Part shown: positions 29,631-36,873 of the stretch, piece after piece
How positions within the stretch are numbered: position 1 is the stretch's first letter
How the letters are laid out: the number at the start of each line of letters is the position of its first letter
Assembly: GCF_024435355.1 (NCBI RefSeq)
Contig: NZ_JAMJWG010000014.1
Location: forward strand, 186,001 to 250,000
Length of the DNA: 64,000 bases
Reading direction: 5' to 3'
DNA from: Streptomyces odontomachi
GTDB taxonomy: Bacteria > Actinomycetota > Actinomycetes > Streptomycetales > Streptomycetaceae
Notes under the pieces: model-generated
The model's database searches: none
Told to the model about the DNA's origin: nothing
Seen by the model: only the letters and a program-made list of their open reading frames with translations
Translations under genes and position numbers: made by a program

Positions 29631-29680
29631 CCGGAGAAGTGCCGGAGAGGAACCGGAGAAGGCCGGAGAAGTGCCGGAGA
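29631..29680. promoter_or_regulatory. five CCGGAGA repeats at 10-11 bp spacing
   Basis: CCGGAGA starts at 29631, 29642, 29653, 29663 and 29674, spaced 11, 11, 10 and 11 bp, about one helical turn. It lies in the 484-bp divergent region 29499-29982, inside a strongly purine-rich plus strand (about 29575-29815). TAGAGT (29878-29883) is a possible -10 box for the downstream gene. A protein binding one face of the helix is a reasonable guess; simple repeat expansion is the alternative. Confidence 0.5.
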
Positions 29681-29982
29681 TGAGGCGCGGGAGGGCAAGA
29701 GAGAGGCGCGGGAGTGGCCAGGGAGGGGCCGCAGGGACCGCGGTGAGGGGAGCAGGCGGGAGAGCGGAAGGCAGGCGGGAGAAGACGTCGAAGAGTGGCG
29801 AAAGGGATGATACGGATAGATCTGCTCGGGCCTGCGGACCGGTTCTCCCTTCACCCGTATCAGCCCGTAGAGTGGCGCGCACGAAAGACCGCAACAGGTC
29901 TGTCGTGAAGGGCGATCGTCCGGCACTAGAGCGGGGGCGGCGCCCGCCGAGGCAGCTGCCGGGACGAGGAAACGGGGGGTGC

Positions 29983-32100
29983 ATGAGCACGGAAGCGCAG
30001 CGCCCGCCCGTTCCGCCGCGCCCGGAGCCCACCGAGGCGCCCAAGGCCACACCACCGCCCCCTCCGCCACCCGCCGCCAGCTCCCGTTTCCCCGACGCCC
30101 CACCCCCGTCCGCGCCCACCACCGCCGCGTCGACCGGCGCCACGACGGCTGTGCCCGGCATGCCCCCCGTGAGCACGTCGTCGACGGCAGCGGCGTCTGC
30201 CGCGGGCGGGACCGGCGGCACGACGCCTTCGGGAGCAGGTCCGTCCAGCGGCTCCAAGTCCGTGGGGGGGCGGTCGCCCGCCAACGACACAGGGCACCCG
30301 GGGTCCACGCCCACCGGGACCGGCTCCGCCGCGCCCTCGGCCACGGGGTCCCTGCCTTCGGGCGCCCTGTCCGTGGAGGCCCCGGCCGCGGGGAGCACGT
30401 CCGTGGCACGGACGTCCACCGGAGCCATACCCTTGCCGCCCCCTCCGTCGACGTCGCCCGGTGTGCCGTCCCGCCCGGACGTGCCGCCCGCATCGGGCGG
30501 TTCAGCGGGCCCGGGTGGCTCGACCGGAGGGAGCGGCTCGATCGGCCCGGACGGTGCCGCGCCCGCTGACCTGCCGCCGCGACCGCCGGCCCCACCCGAC
30601 TCCCGGGAGCCGTCCCCGCAGGCCGCGCCGCGCCGGCCCGACGCATCGCCCCAACAGGCCATGCCGGCGCGCCCCCAGACCCCTCCGCGCGGCACCGCGC
30701 CGCTCCCGCCCGAAGCGCCACCCCGGCAGCCAGGGCCGTCGGACGCACGGCGCCCGAACCCGCAGCCGTCGGGACCGCCGGCACCGGTCTCGCAGACGTC
30801 AGGTTCGACGTCGACGGGCTCGTCCCAGGCCCAGGCCCGAGCCTTCGAGATACCGCTGCTCCCGGCCGACCATCCGGACGCCGACTCCGGCACCGTCCGC
30901 ATCCGCAAGCGGCAGAACGGCACATCGCCGCCGGGCGCGCCACCGGGCGCGACGGCCCCGCCCGAACCCAGCGAGCACGCCGGCCCCACCCCGGCTCCGC
31001 CGCCCGGCACCACCCCAGGGCCCCAGACCGGCCCCAGACCGGCACCCGAGCGTCCCATCGCCGCCCCGGACCCTTCCGTCACCACCACCACCGGAATGCC
31101 GTTGCCCCCCACCGAACCACCCGGCACCTCTCCCTCCAGCCTCACCGCGCTCCCGACGTACCCGCCCGAAGACACCTCGGACGCGCGGCACGACGCCACC
31201 CAGGACACCGGATCGCGACGTGCCGTGGGCGCCGTCGACCTGACGCCGAAGCCCGGCTCCGGACGCCCGTTCGTGTTCTTCGCGCGGCCGGCGGCCTACG
31301 ACGACAACACCACCCGGCTGCGCCCGGTACGCGACGGAGTCCGGCCGCGTGCGGTGGCCGCGGCAGCCTGCCTCGTGCTCGGCGTCGGCCTGATCGGCGG
31401 CGCCATCACCGGGAGCTGGCTGACCGGCGACAGCTCCACCGCCGCCGGCTCCGCACAGTCCTACGAGGCCGCGGCCGGGCTGTGGCACAACACGCCGGTC
31501 GACCAACTCTTCCCGCCCGTCGTGCAGGGCGACAACGCCGGCCCCGGCCAGGCCGACCGCACCTGGCAACGGCTCGCGGTGGCTCCGGACTCCGACTGCG
31601 CCCACGCCTTCGACCCGCTGCTGTCCAAGGCGCTCGCCCCGGTCGGCTGCCAGCGCCTGCTGCGCGCCACCTACACCGACGCCACGCACAGCTACGTCAC
31701 CACCGTCGGACTGCTGTTCACCAAGGCCGACGCCGCCGGCATGCGGGCCCTGCGCAGCCGCTTCACCAAGGACGGGCTGGACCAGCGCACGGACCTGATG
31801 CCTCGCACGTACGCCGCGAAGGGCACCCCGGCCGCCGGCTTCGGTGACGCCCAACGCGCCTCGTGGGCGGTGTCCATCCGCACCGACATGCCGGTCCTCG
31901 TGTACGCGGTCTCCGGGTTCGCCGACGGCCGCACCGTGCAGGACCCCCAGCCCGCCGCGAAGGCCATGGAGTCCACGGCCACCACCCTCGTGGCCCAGGC
32001 GGGCCTCGGCCACGAGGCGCAGGGGCTCCTCGACCGGACGGAGCGTGGCCTGCGCACCCACGCCGGCCCCAAGGCCTCGGACACGGAGCAACAGCCTTGA
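29983..32100 (+). CDS. Pro-rich membrane protein coupled to mycosin (type VII secretion-associated)
   Basis: A 705-residue protein. Residues 1-435 are an extremely Pro/Ser/Gly/Thr-rich, surely disordered cytoplasmic region. One membrane segment follows at about 452-475 (AVAAAACLVLGVGLIGGAIT), then an extracytoplasmic domain of about 225 residues with a conserved-looking Cys pair (DSDCAHAF, VGCQRLL). It is translationally coupled to the mycosin gene (TGATG), implying a joint role at the type VII secretion site, but no ESX core gene is nearby. ATG 29983 follows GGGGGG; the open frame upstream is non-coding. Confidence 0.85.
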   Translation: MSTEAQRPPVPPRPEPTEAPKATPPPPPPPAASSRFPDAPPPSAPTTAASTGATTAVPGMPPVSTSSTAAASAAGGTGGTTPSGAGPSSGSKSVGGRSPANDTGHPGSTPTGTGSAAPSATGSLPSGALSVEAPAAGSTSVARTSTGAIPLPPPPSTSPGVPSRPDVPPASGGSAGPGGSTGGSGSIGPDGAAPADLPPRPPAPPDSREPSPQAAPRRPDASPQQAMPARPQTPPRGTAPLPPEAPPRQPGPSDARRPNPQPSGPPAPVSQTSGSTSTGSSQAQARAFEIPLLPADHPDADSGTVRIRKRQNGTSPPGAPPGATAPPEPSEHAGPTPAPPPGTTPGPQTGPRPAPERPIAAPDPSVTTTTGMPLPPTEPPGTSPSSLTALPTYPPEDTSDARHDATQDTGSRRAVGAVDLTPKPGSGRPFVFFARPAAYDDNTTRLRPVRDGVRPRAVAAAACLVLGVGLIGGAITGSWLTGDSSTAAGSAQSYEAAAGLWHNTPVDQLFPPVVQGDNAGPGQADRTWQRLAVAPDSDCAHAFDPLLSKALAPVGCQRLLRATYTDATHSYVTTVGLLFTKADAAGMRALRSRFTKDGLDQRTDLMPRTYAAKGTPAAGFGDAQRASWAVSIRTDMPVLVYAVSGFADGRTVQDPQPAAKAMESTATTLVAQAGLGHEAQGLLDRTERGLRTHAGPKASDTEQQP

Positions 32101-33320
32101 TGAACCGCATACGCCCCGCCACGACCGGGAAGCTGCGCGGGACGGCCGTGGTCCTGATCGCCGCCGCACTCGTACTGCTGCCGTCCACCGCCGTCCACGC
32201 CGACAGCATCCGCATCCAGGAATGGGGCCTGGACGCGGTGCACGCCGACCAGGCCTGGCAGACCACCAAGGGCAAGGGCATCACCGTCGCCGTCCTCGAC
32301 ACCGGAGTGGACGCCGAACACCCCGATCTGAAGGGCAACGTGCTGCCCGGCAAGGACATGATCGGCTTCGGCGCGCAGCGCGGCGACCGCACCTGGGCCC
32401 GGCACGGCACCGCCATGGCCGGCATCGTCGCCGGTCACGGGCATGGTTCCGGCGGCGCCGACGGCGTCGTGGGCCTCGCCCCCGAGGCGAAGATCCTGCC
32501 CGTCCGGGTGATCCTCGAGGACGGCGACCCGAAGCGCAAAAGGGCCCGCGACACCCGTGGCGGCTCCCTCGCCGACGGCATCCGCTGGGCCGCCGACCAC
32601 GGCGCCGACGTCATCAACCTCTCCCTCGGCGACGACTCCGCCTCCGCCCACCCGGAGGCCTCCGAGGACGCCGCCGTGCAGTACGCCCTGAAGAAGGGCG
32701 CCGTCGTCGTCGCCTCCGCGGGCAACGGGGGCGAGAAGGGCGACCACATCTCCTACCCGGCGGCGTACCCCGGCGTGATCGCCGTCACCGCCGTCGACCG
32801 CTACGACGACCGGGCCGGCTTCTCCACCCGCCGCTGGTACGCCACGGTCAGCGCCCCCGGCGTCGACGTCATCCTGATCGACCCCGACCGCCACTACTAC
32901 AAGGGCTGGGGCACCAGCGCCGCATCCGCCTTCGTCTCGGGCGCCGTCGCCCTGGTGCGCGCCGCCCACCCGGATCTGTCACCGGCGCAGGTCAAGAAGC
33001 TCCTGGAGGACACCGCCGGGGAACCCCCCGACGGCGGCCGGGACGACGCACGCGGGTACGGCCTCGTCGACCCCGCAGCGGCGATCAAGGCCGGCGCCGG
33101 CCTGAAGCCGGATTCGCTGCACGCAGCCGCGTACGGCGCGAAGTACTTCGGCCCCGGCCCGGACGCGCCGGACAGCGACCCCATGGACTGGGTGGGCCCG
33201 GTCGCCGGCAGCCTCGGGGCGCTGCTCCTCGTCGCCGGCGTGTTCCTGTGGCGGGGTGTTCCGCCGCGCCTGCGGCGGCTGCTGGAGGGCTGGAGCCTGC
33301 GGGAGAAGGACGACTTCTGA
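32100..33320 (+). CDS. mycP: type VII secretion-associated serine protease mycosin
   Basis: A 406-residue subtilisin-like protease anchored outside the membrane. A signal peptide (about 1-35, ending STAVHA) precedes the S8 domain with Asp in VAVLDTGVD, His in RHGTAMAGIVAG and Ser in GTSAASAFVSG, and Asn of the oxyanion hole in ASAGNGG. A C-terminal membrane segment (about 361-382) is followed by a basic tail. Mycosins process substrates and stabilise ESX machines. ATG 32100 overlaps the previous TGA by one base. Confidence 0.94.
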   Translation: MNRIRPATTGKLRGTAVVLIAAALVLLPSTAVHADSIRIQEWGLDAVHADQAWQTTKGKGITVAVLDTGVDAEHPDLKGNVLPGKDMIGFGAQRGDRTWARHGTAMAGIVAGHGHGSGGADGVVGLAPEAKILPVRVILEDGDPKRKRARDTRGGSLADGIRWAADHGADVINLSLGDDSASAHPEASEDAAVQYALKKGAVVVASAGNGGEKGDHISYPAAYPGVIAVTAVDRYDDRAGFSTRRWYATVSAPGVDVILIDPDRHYYKGWGTSAASAFVSGAVALVRAAHPDLSPAQVKKLLEDTAGEPPDGGRDDARGYGLVDPAAAIKAGAGLKPDSLHAAAYGAKYFGPGPDAPDSDPMDWVGPVAGSLGALLLVAGVFLWRGVPPRLRRLLEGWSLREKDDF

Positions 33321-33456
33321 CGGTTCCCGTGCCCGCGCGTGGGCGCGTGGTGAGCGGGGGCAGCGTTCGGCAGCCGGCGCCAGCGGTGGATGACCCCTGC
33401 GCGCGGTACGGGCCGGCGGACGTCGCCCGCGCCGGCTGCGGATAGGGTCGATGACC

Positions 33457-34215
33457 GTGGCGAAGAAGAACATCCCCGACTCGGGCTTCTCCGGTGACGA
33501 CGGCTCGGCCGACCCCCGGCTGGCTGCGGCGCTCGCTGCGTGGGCGGCGGACCGCTCCGCCGAACAGCCGGTACTGGACGCGCTCCGGGAGGCCCGGCTG
33601 CTCGTTCCCGTCGTCGCCGTGCTCGGCGAGGCCGAGGAGGTCGGCGAGGGCCCGGCGGCCGGGCTGCGGCGCGAGAAGTCCAGCGACATGGCGGTGCCCA
33701 CGCTGAGGGCCGCGGGCCGCACCGCACTGCCCGCCTTCACGTCCACCGCTGCGCTGGCCCGCTGGGACCCGGCGGCCCGCCCCGTCGCCGTACCGCTGCA
33801 CCAGGCGCTCCAAGCGGCGCTGCACGAGCAGGCCGACACGATCGTGATCGACCTCGCGGGCCCCGTTCCGTACCAGCTCACCGGGTCTGCGCTGCGGTCC
33901 CTCGCGGCGCCGTCGGGCGGTGCCGATCCGCTTGCCGACAGGGCCGTGCGCGCGGCGGTACGGGCGGCCGTCGCCGCCGAGCCCGCCGTGCGCAGTGCCC
34001 ACCTCGGGCCCGGTCCCGCCGACGGGACCCTCGCGCTCGTCCTCGACCCGGCGGCCGAGCGGCCGGCGGACGCGGTGCAGGGGCTCGCGCGGCGGCTCGC
34101 CGCCGACGAGACGCTACGGGCCCGTCTGGTGCGCGGCCTCGACCTCGCCGTGCTGCCGGCGGAGCACCGCCCCGCGGGCGCCCCGCTGTACGAGCGCTCC
34201 ACGACCAGCCCCTGA
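33457..34215 (+). CDS. SseB-family protein
   Basis: A 252-residue protein with an SseB N-terminal domain (about 20-130: LLVPVVAVLGE, AVPTLRAAGRTALPAFTS) and a second, Ala-rich alpha/beta region. The function is not established. I favour GTG 33457 (VAKKNIPDSGF), because TAGGGT at 33443-33448 would place the transcription start at or next to it, a leaderless arrangement; ATG 33451 in the same frame is the alternative. Confidence 0.85.
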   Translation: MAKKNIPDSGFSGDDGSADPRLAAALAAWAADRSAEQPVLDALREARLLVPVVAVLGEAEEVGEGPAAGLRREKSSDMAVPTLRAAGRTALPAFTSTAALARWDPAARPVAVPLHQALQAALHEQADTIVIDLAGPVPYQLTGSALRSLAAPSGGADPLADRAVRAAVRAAVAAEPAVRSAHLGPGPADGTLALVLDPAAERPADAVQGLARRLAADETLRARLVRGLDLAVLPAEHRPAGAPLYERSTTSP

Positions 34216-34226
34216 ACCCCGGCCGG

Positions 34227-34263
34227 GGGCGTCCCGACCCGGCCACGTGCGCGGCGGACGCCC
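34227..34263. terminator. hairpin between convergent sseB-like and DUF1844 genes
   Basis: GGGCGTCC (34227-34234) pairs with GGACGCCC (34256-34263) in the 58-bp gap between two convergent genes. The 21-base loop is long and there is no U-tract, so it is a moderate bidirectional terminator candidate. Confidence 0.55.
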
Positions 34264-34273
34264 GCTCGGGCCG

Positions 34274-34666
34274 TCAGGCTGACGGGGACCCGGTGTACGC
34301 CTCGCCGGGGCCCTCCCCGGGCGCGTCCGGGATGCCGGAGGCCTCGCGGAACGCCAGCTGGAGCGACCTGAGCCCGTCCCGCAGCGGGGCCGCGTGGAAC
34401 TCCCCGATGTCCGTGCCGCTCGCCTCGACCAGGCCGGCCAGCGCCTGGATCAGCTTGCGGGCCTCGTCCAGGTCCTTGTGCTGCGCACCGCCCTCGGCGA
34501 GACCGAGGTTGACCGCTGCTGCGCTCATCAGATGGACCGCGACCGTGGTGATCACTTCGACCGCGGGAACGTCCGCGATGTCGCGGGTCAGGGTGTCGAA
34601 ATCGGGGCTCTCCCCGTCGCCGGCCGGGTCGTCGGTGACCTGAGAGGAAGACGTGACGTCGCTCAT
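34274..34666 (-). CDS. DUF1844 protein
   Basis: A 130-residue protein with the DUF1844 core (DIADVPAVEVITTVAVHLMSA, LDEARKLIQALAGLVEAS). The family is widespread in actinobacteria and often next to infC, but its function is unknown. It is acidic and probably cytoplasmic. I start at ATG 34666 (MSDVTSSS); the longer open frame upstream is basic and unlike the family. It is divergent from the infC operon. Confidence 0.9.
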   Translation of the reverse strand: MSDVTSSSQVTDDPAGDGESPDFDTLTRDIADVPAVEVITTVAVHLMSAAAVNLGLAEGGAQHKDLDEARKLIQALAGLVEASGTDIGEFHAAPLRDGLRSLQLAFREASGIPDAPGEGPGEAYTGSPSA

Positions 34667-34830
34667 GGGCCCCCACCATAGGCCCCACCGCGCCTGCCGG
34701 AGGGCCCGGCGCCCGCGGCGGTCGGGCGGCGGCTGCCCGGGGTGCGGCGGGCTGATGCGGGCCAGCACGGCGAACGGGCCCGTCGGGGCCACGGTCCCTG
34801 CGGACCGGCGCGGGGATTCCGGTGCCCGCG

Positions 34831-35191
34831 GTTAGCCGCACCGGCCCGAAGCTGCTAACCTTGTGTAACGACCGGCTGGACACTGTCACACGCGATCGCT
34901 CGCAGGCACTTGCGAGACGAACCGCGGGGCAGGGCCCGGCCCGCAAGTGGAGGCTCCGATCTCCCACCTGGCCGTCCAGAGGACGGCGGGTCACCGGTCA
35001 GGCGGCAGCGTCGTACGACGCGACCCGCCCGATGCGCCCCGCGACGCGTGCGGTGCTCCGGTAGCGACAGGAGCCCCGTTTGCGATCGTCCGGGGCATTT
35101 TTCATGTACCGGCGCGGTTAGGTCTTACAGACACGAAAACGTTGCGCGGCCGTCCGCCAGGCGAGTCGCGCGGTGCTACCGAGGAGGATCC
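34831..35191 (+). promoter_or_regulatory. promoter and structured leader of infC-rpmI-rplT
   Basis: The 525-bp gap before infC has no credible gene. TTAGCC (34832-34837) and TAACCT (34856-34861), 18 bp apart, form a plausible promoter, overlapped by the inverted pair GTTAGC/GCTAAC. The leader of about 330 nt then holds hairpins: CTCGCA/TGCGAG near 34898-34915; GGCGGGTC (34985-34992) with GACCCGCC (35022-35029) enclosing the perfect palindrome GCGTCGTACGACGC (35008-35021); and a terminator-like stem at 35073-35103. Such leaders in other bacteria mediate control of IF-3/L35/L20 synthesis; here that is inferred. Confidence 0.6.
35073..35103 (+). terminator. attenuator-like intrinsic terminator in the infC leader
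   Basis: GCCCCG (35073-35078) pairs with CGGGGC (35091-35096) and is followed by ATTTTTC, one of the few real T-tracts in the window. It lies about 90 bp before the infC start and inside its leader, so it would stop transcription before the genes unless relieved. Confidence 0.6.
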
Positions 35192-35815
35192 ATCAGCGCC
35201 GAGCCCCGCATCAACGACCGGATTCGCGTTCCCGAGGTGCGACTTGTCGGTCCCAGTGGCGAGCAGGTCGGGATTGTCCCGCTTGCCAAGGCCCTGGAGC
35301 TTGCGCAGGAGTACGACCTCGACCTGGTCGAGGTCGCGGCGAACGCCCGTCCGCCCGTCTGCAAGCTCATGGACTACGGGAAGTTCAAGTACGAGTCGGC
35401 CATGAAGGCCCGTGAGGCGCGTAAGAACCAGGCGCACACGGTCATCAAGGAGATGAAGCTCCGGCCGAAGATCGACCCGCACGACTACGACACCAAGAAG
35501 GGTCACGTCGTCCGGTTCCTCAAGCAGGGCGACAAGGTCAAGATCACGATCATGTTCCGTGGCCGTGAGCAGTCCCGCCCCGAGCTGGGCTACCGACTGC
35601 TGGAGCGCCTCGCGGAGGACGTCCAGGACCTCGGTTTCGTGGAGTCCCACGCGAAGCAGGACGGACGGAACATGATCATGGTTCTCGGTCCGCACAAGAA
35701 GAAGACCGAGGCGATGGCCGAGGCCCGTGAAGCTCAGGCCGCCCGCAAGGCCGAGCGGCTGGGTCGCGGTGGGGCTTCCGACGAGGAGCCCGCCGAGCGG
35801 CCTGCCGAGGCCTGA
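35192..35815 (+). CDS. infC: translation initiation factor IF-3
   Basis: A 207-residue IF-3, which binds the 30S subunit and checks start codon-anticodon pairing. The N-domain (RINDRIRVPEVRLVGPSGEQ), linker and C-domain (HDYDTKKGHVVRFLKQGDKV, MIMVLGPHKKK) are complete, with an Ala/Glu-rich tail from about 175. No ATG or GTG fits: the family N-terminus (SAEPRIND) follows ATC at 35192, with AGGAGG at 35182-35187. A rare ATC/ATT start is the known autoregulatory feature of infC, since IF-3 discriminates against it. First gene of the infC-rpmI-rplT operon. Confidence 0.95.
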   Translation: MSAEPRINDRIRVPEVRLVGPSGEQVGIVPLAKALELAQEYDLDLVEVAANARPPVCKLMDYGKFKYESAMKAREARKNQAHTVIKEMKLRPKIDPHDYDTKKGHVVRFLKQGDKVKITIMFRGREQSRPELGYRLLERLAEDVQDLGFVESHAKQDGRNMIMVLGPHKKKTEAMAEAREAQAARKAERLGRGGASDEEPAERPAEA

Positions 35816-35892
35816 GTCCCGGGGTCCTCTCCCCGGCCCCTAGGGGCAGCGGGAGAGCCGGTCCCGGGAGAGATACCCACCGATACATCTGA

Positions 35893-35934
35893 CACTTCCA
35901 AGATGCCCGGCCCGGCGGACCGGGCATCGGAGTG
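35893..35934 (+). promoter_or_regulatory. long hairpin just upstream of rpmI
   Basis: CACTTCC-AA-GATGCCCGG (35893-35910) pairs with CCGGGCATC-GGAGTG (35920-35934): a perfect 9-bp inner stem with a 9-base loop, extended by a second helix after an internal bulge. It ends 24 bp before the rpmI ATG. A feedback site for L20 or an RNA-processing signal is plausible. Another fold with CTCTCCC/GGGAGAG and GCCCCTAGGGGC lies at about 35829-35860. Confidence 0.55.
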
Positions 35935-35958
35935 CCAAGACGAGGAGAGTACGGCGCC

Positions 35959-36153
35959 ATGCCGAAGAACAAGTCGCACAGCGGTGCCAGGAAGCGCTTC
36001 AAGGTCACCGGCTCCGGCAAGGTGCTCCGTGAGCGCGCTGGCAAGCGCCACCTGCTTGAGCACAAGTCGTCCCGTCTGACGCGGCGCCTCACCGGCAATG
36101 CCGAGATGGCCCCGGGCGACGCCAAGAAGATCAAGAAGCTTCTCGGCAAGTGA
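35959..36153 (+). CDS. rpmI: 50S ribosomal protein L35
   Basis: A 64-residue, very basic protein with the complete L35 sequence pattern (MPKNKSHSGARKRFKVTGSG at the start, LEHKSSRLTRRL in the middle, KKIKKLLGK at the end). ATG 35959 is the family start; AGGAGAG lies upstream at 35942-35948. It follows infC by 143 bp and precedes rplT. Confidence 0.98.
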   Translation: MPKNKSHSGARKRFKVTGSGKVLRERAGKRHLLEHKSSRLTRRLTGNAEMAPGDAKKIKKLLGK

Positions 36154-36256
36154 CGCCGCGGCCCGATCCGGGCCATGCGACGCGAAACCGGGACCGAAGT
36201 CGATACCGGGCCGGATGAGTACACCCCACACCGGCCCCGCTACAAGGAGTTAACAC

Positions 36257-36640
36257 GTGGCACGCGTCAAGCGGGCAGTCAACGCCCACAAGAAGCGCCG
36301 GGCGATCCTTGAGCAGGCCAGCGGCTACCGCGGCCAGCGCTCTCGCCTCTACCGCAAGGCGAAGGAGCAGGTCACCCACTCCCTCGTCTACAACTACAAC
36401 GACCGCAAGAAGCGCAAGGGCGACTTCCGCCAGCTGTGGATCCAGCGCATCAACGCCGCTGCCCGCGCCAACGGGATCACCTACAACCGCTTCATCCAGG
36501 GTCTGAAGGCCGCGGACATCGAGGTGGACCGCAAGATCCTGGCCGACCTTGCGGTCAACGACGCGAGCGCGTTCTCCGCGCTCGTCGAGGCGGCGAAGAA
36601 GGCCCTGCCCAGCGATGTGAACGCGCCCAAGGCGGCTTGA
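36257..36640 (+). CDS. rplT: 50S ribosomal protein L20
   Basis: A 127-residue L20, a 23S rRNA-binding assembly protein that in other bacteria represses its own operon. It begins with GTG (read as Met, ARVKRAVNAHKKRR) behind AAGGAG at 36244-36249. The family signature WIQRINAAARANGITYNRFI is intact. It ends the infC-rpmI-rplT operon before a strong pair of hairpins. Confidence 0.98.
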   Translation: MARVKRAVNAHKKRRAILEQASGYRGQRSRLYRKAKEQVTHSLVYNYNDRKKRKGDFRQLWIQRINAAARANGITYNRFIQGLKAADIEVDRKILADLAVNDASAFSALVEAAKKALPSDVNAPKAA

Positions 36641-36670
36641 TCGGCGACGCCCGGTTCATGCCGTAACACC

Positions 36671-36732
36671 TCCGGACCCGCGGGCCACAGGCTCGCGGGT
36701 CCGGAGCGTGTCGGGGCCCCGACACGCTCCGG
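36671..36732 (+). terminator. overlapping hairpins and a perfect 32-bp palindrome after rplT
   Basis: Hairpin 1 pairs TCCGGACCCGCG (36671-36682) with 36694-36705 (12 bp, 11-base loop). Hairpin 2 is a perfect palindrome: CCGGAGCGTGTCGGGG (36701-36716) with its complement 36717-36732. The two share 36701-36705, so they cannot fully form together. This is the terminator zone of the L20 operon. Downstream, three tandem AAGACCRGCCCC-like units lie at about 36829-36865, before the methyltransferase gene. Confidence 0.75.
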
Positions 36733-36873
36733 ACAGCCAAGAACGGCCTCCCCCAGTGCCAGAGCCCAGGAGCCAGGACCTCCAGAGCCTGGACTCCCCA
36801 GAAGCCGGGCCCTGCGAGGCAGGCTCCAAGACCAGCCCCAAGACCGGCCCCGAGACCAGACCCAAGGTGCCCC

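Noticed and set aside
29526..31208. 560-codon minus-strand frame opposite the Pro-rich membrane protein
   Set aside because: Gly/Val/Ala-rich antisense of a Pro-rich coding region; the plus-strand frame has the membrane segment, folded domain and coupling to mycosin.
34822..35064. 80-codon frame in the infC leader, considered as a leader peptide
   Set aside because: Too long, no regulatory codon run, and it crosses the predicted stems in a way typical of chance frames.
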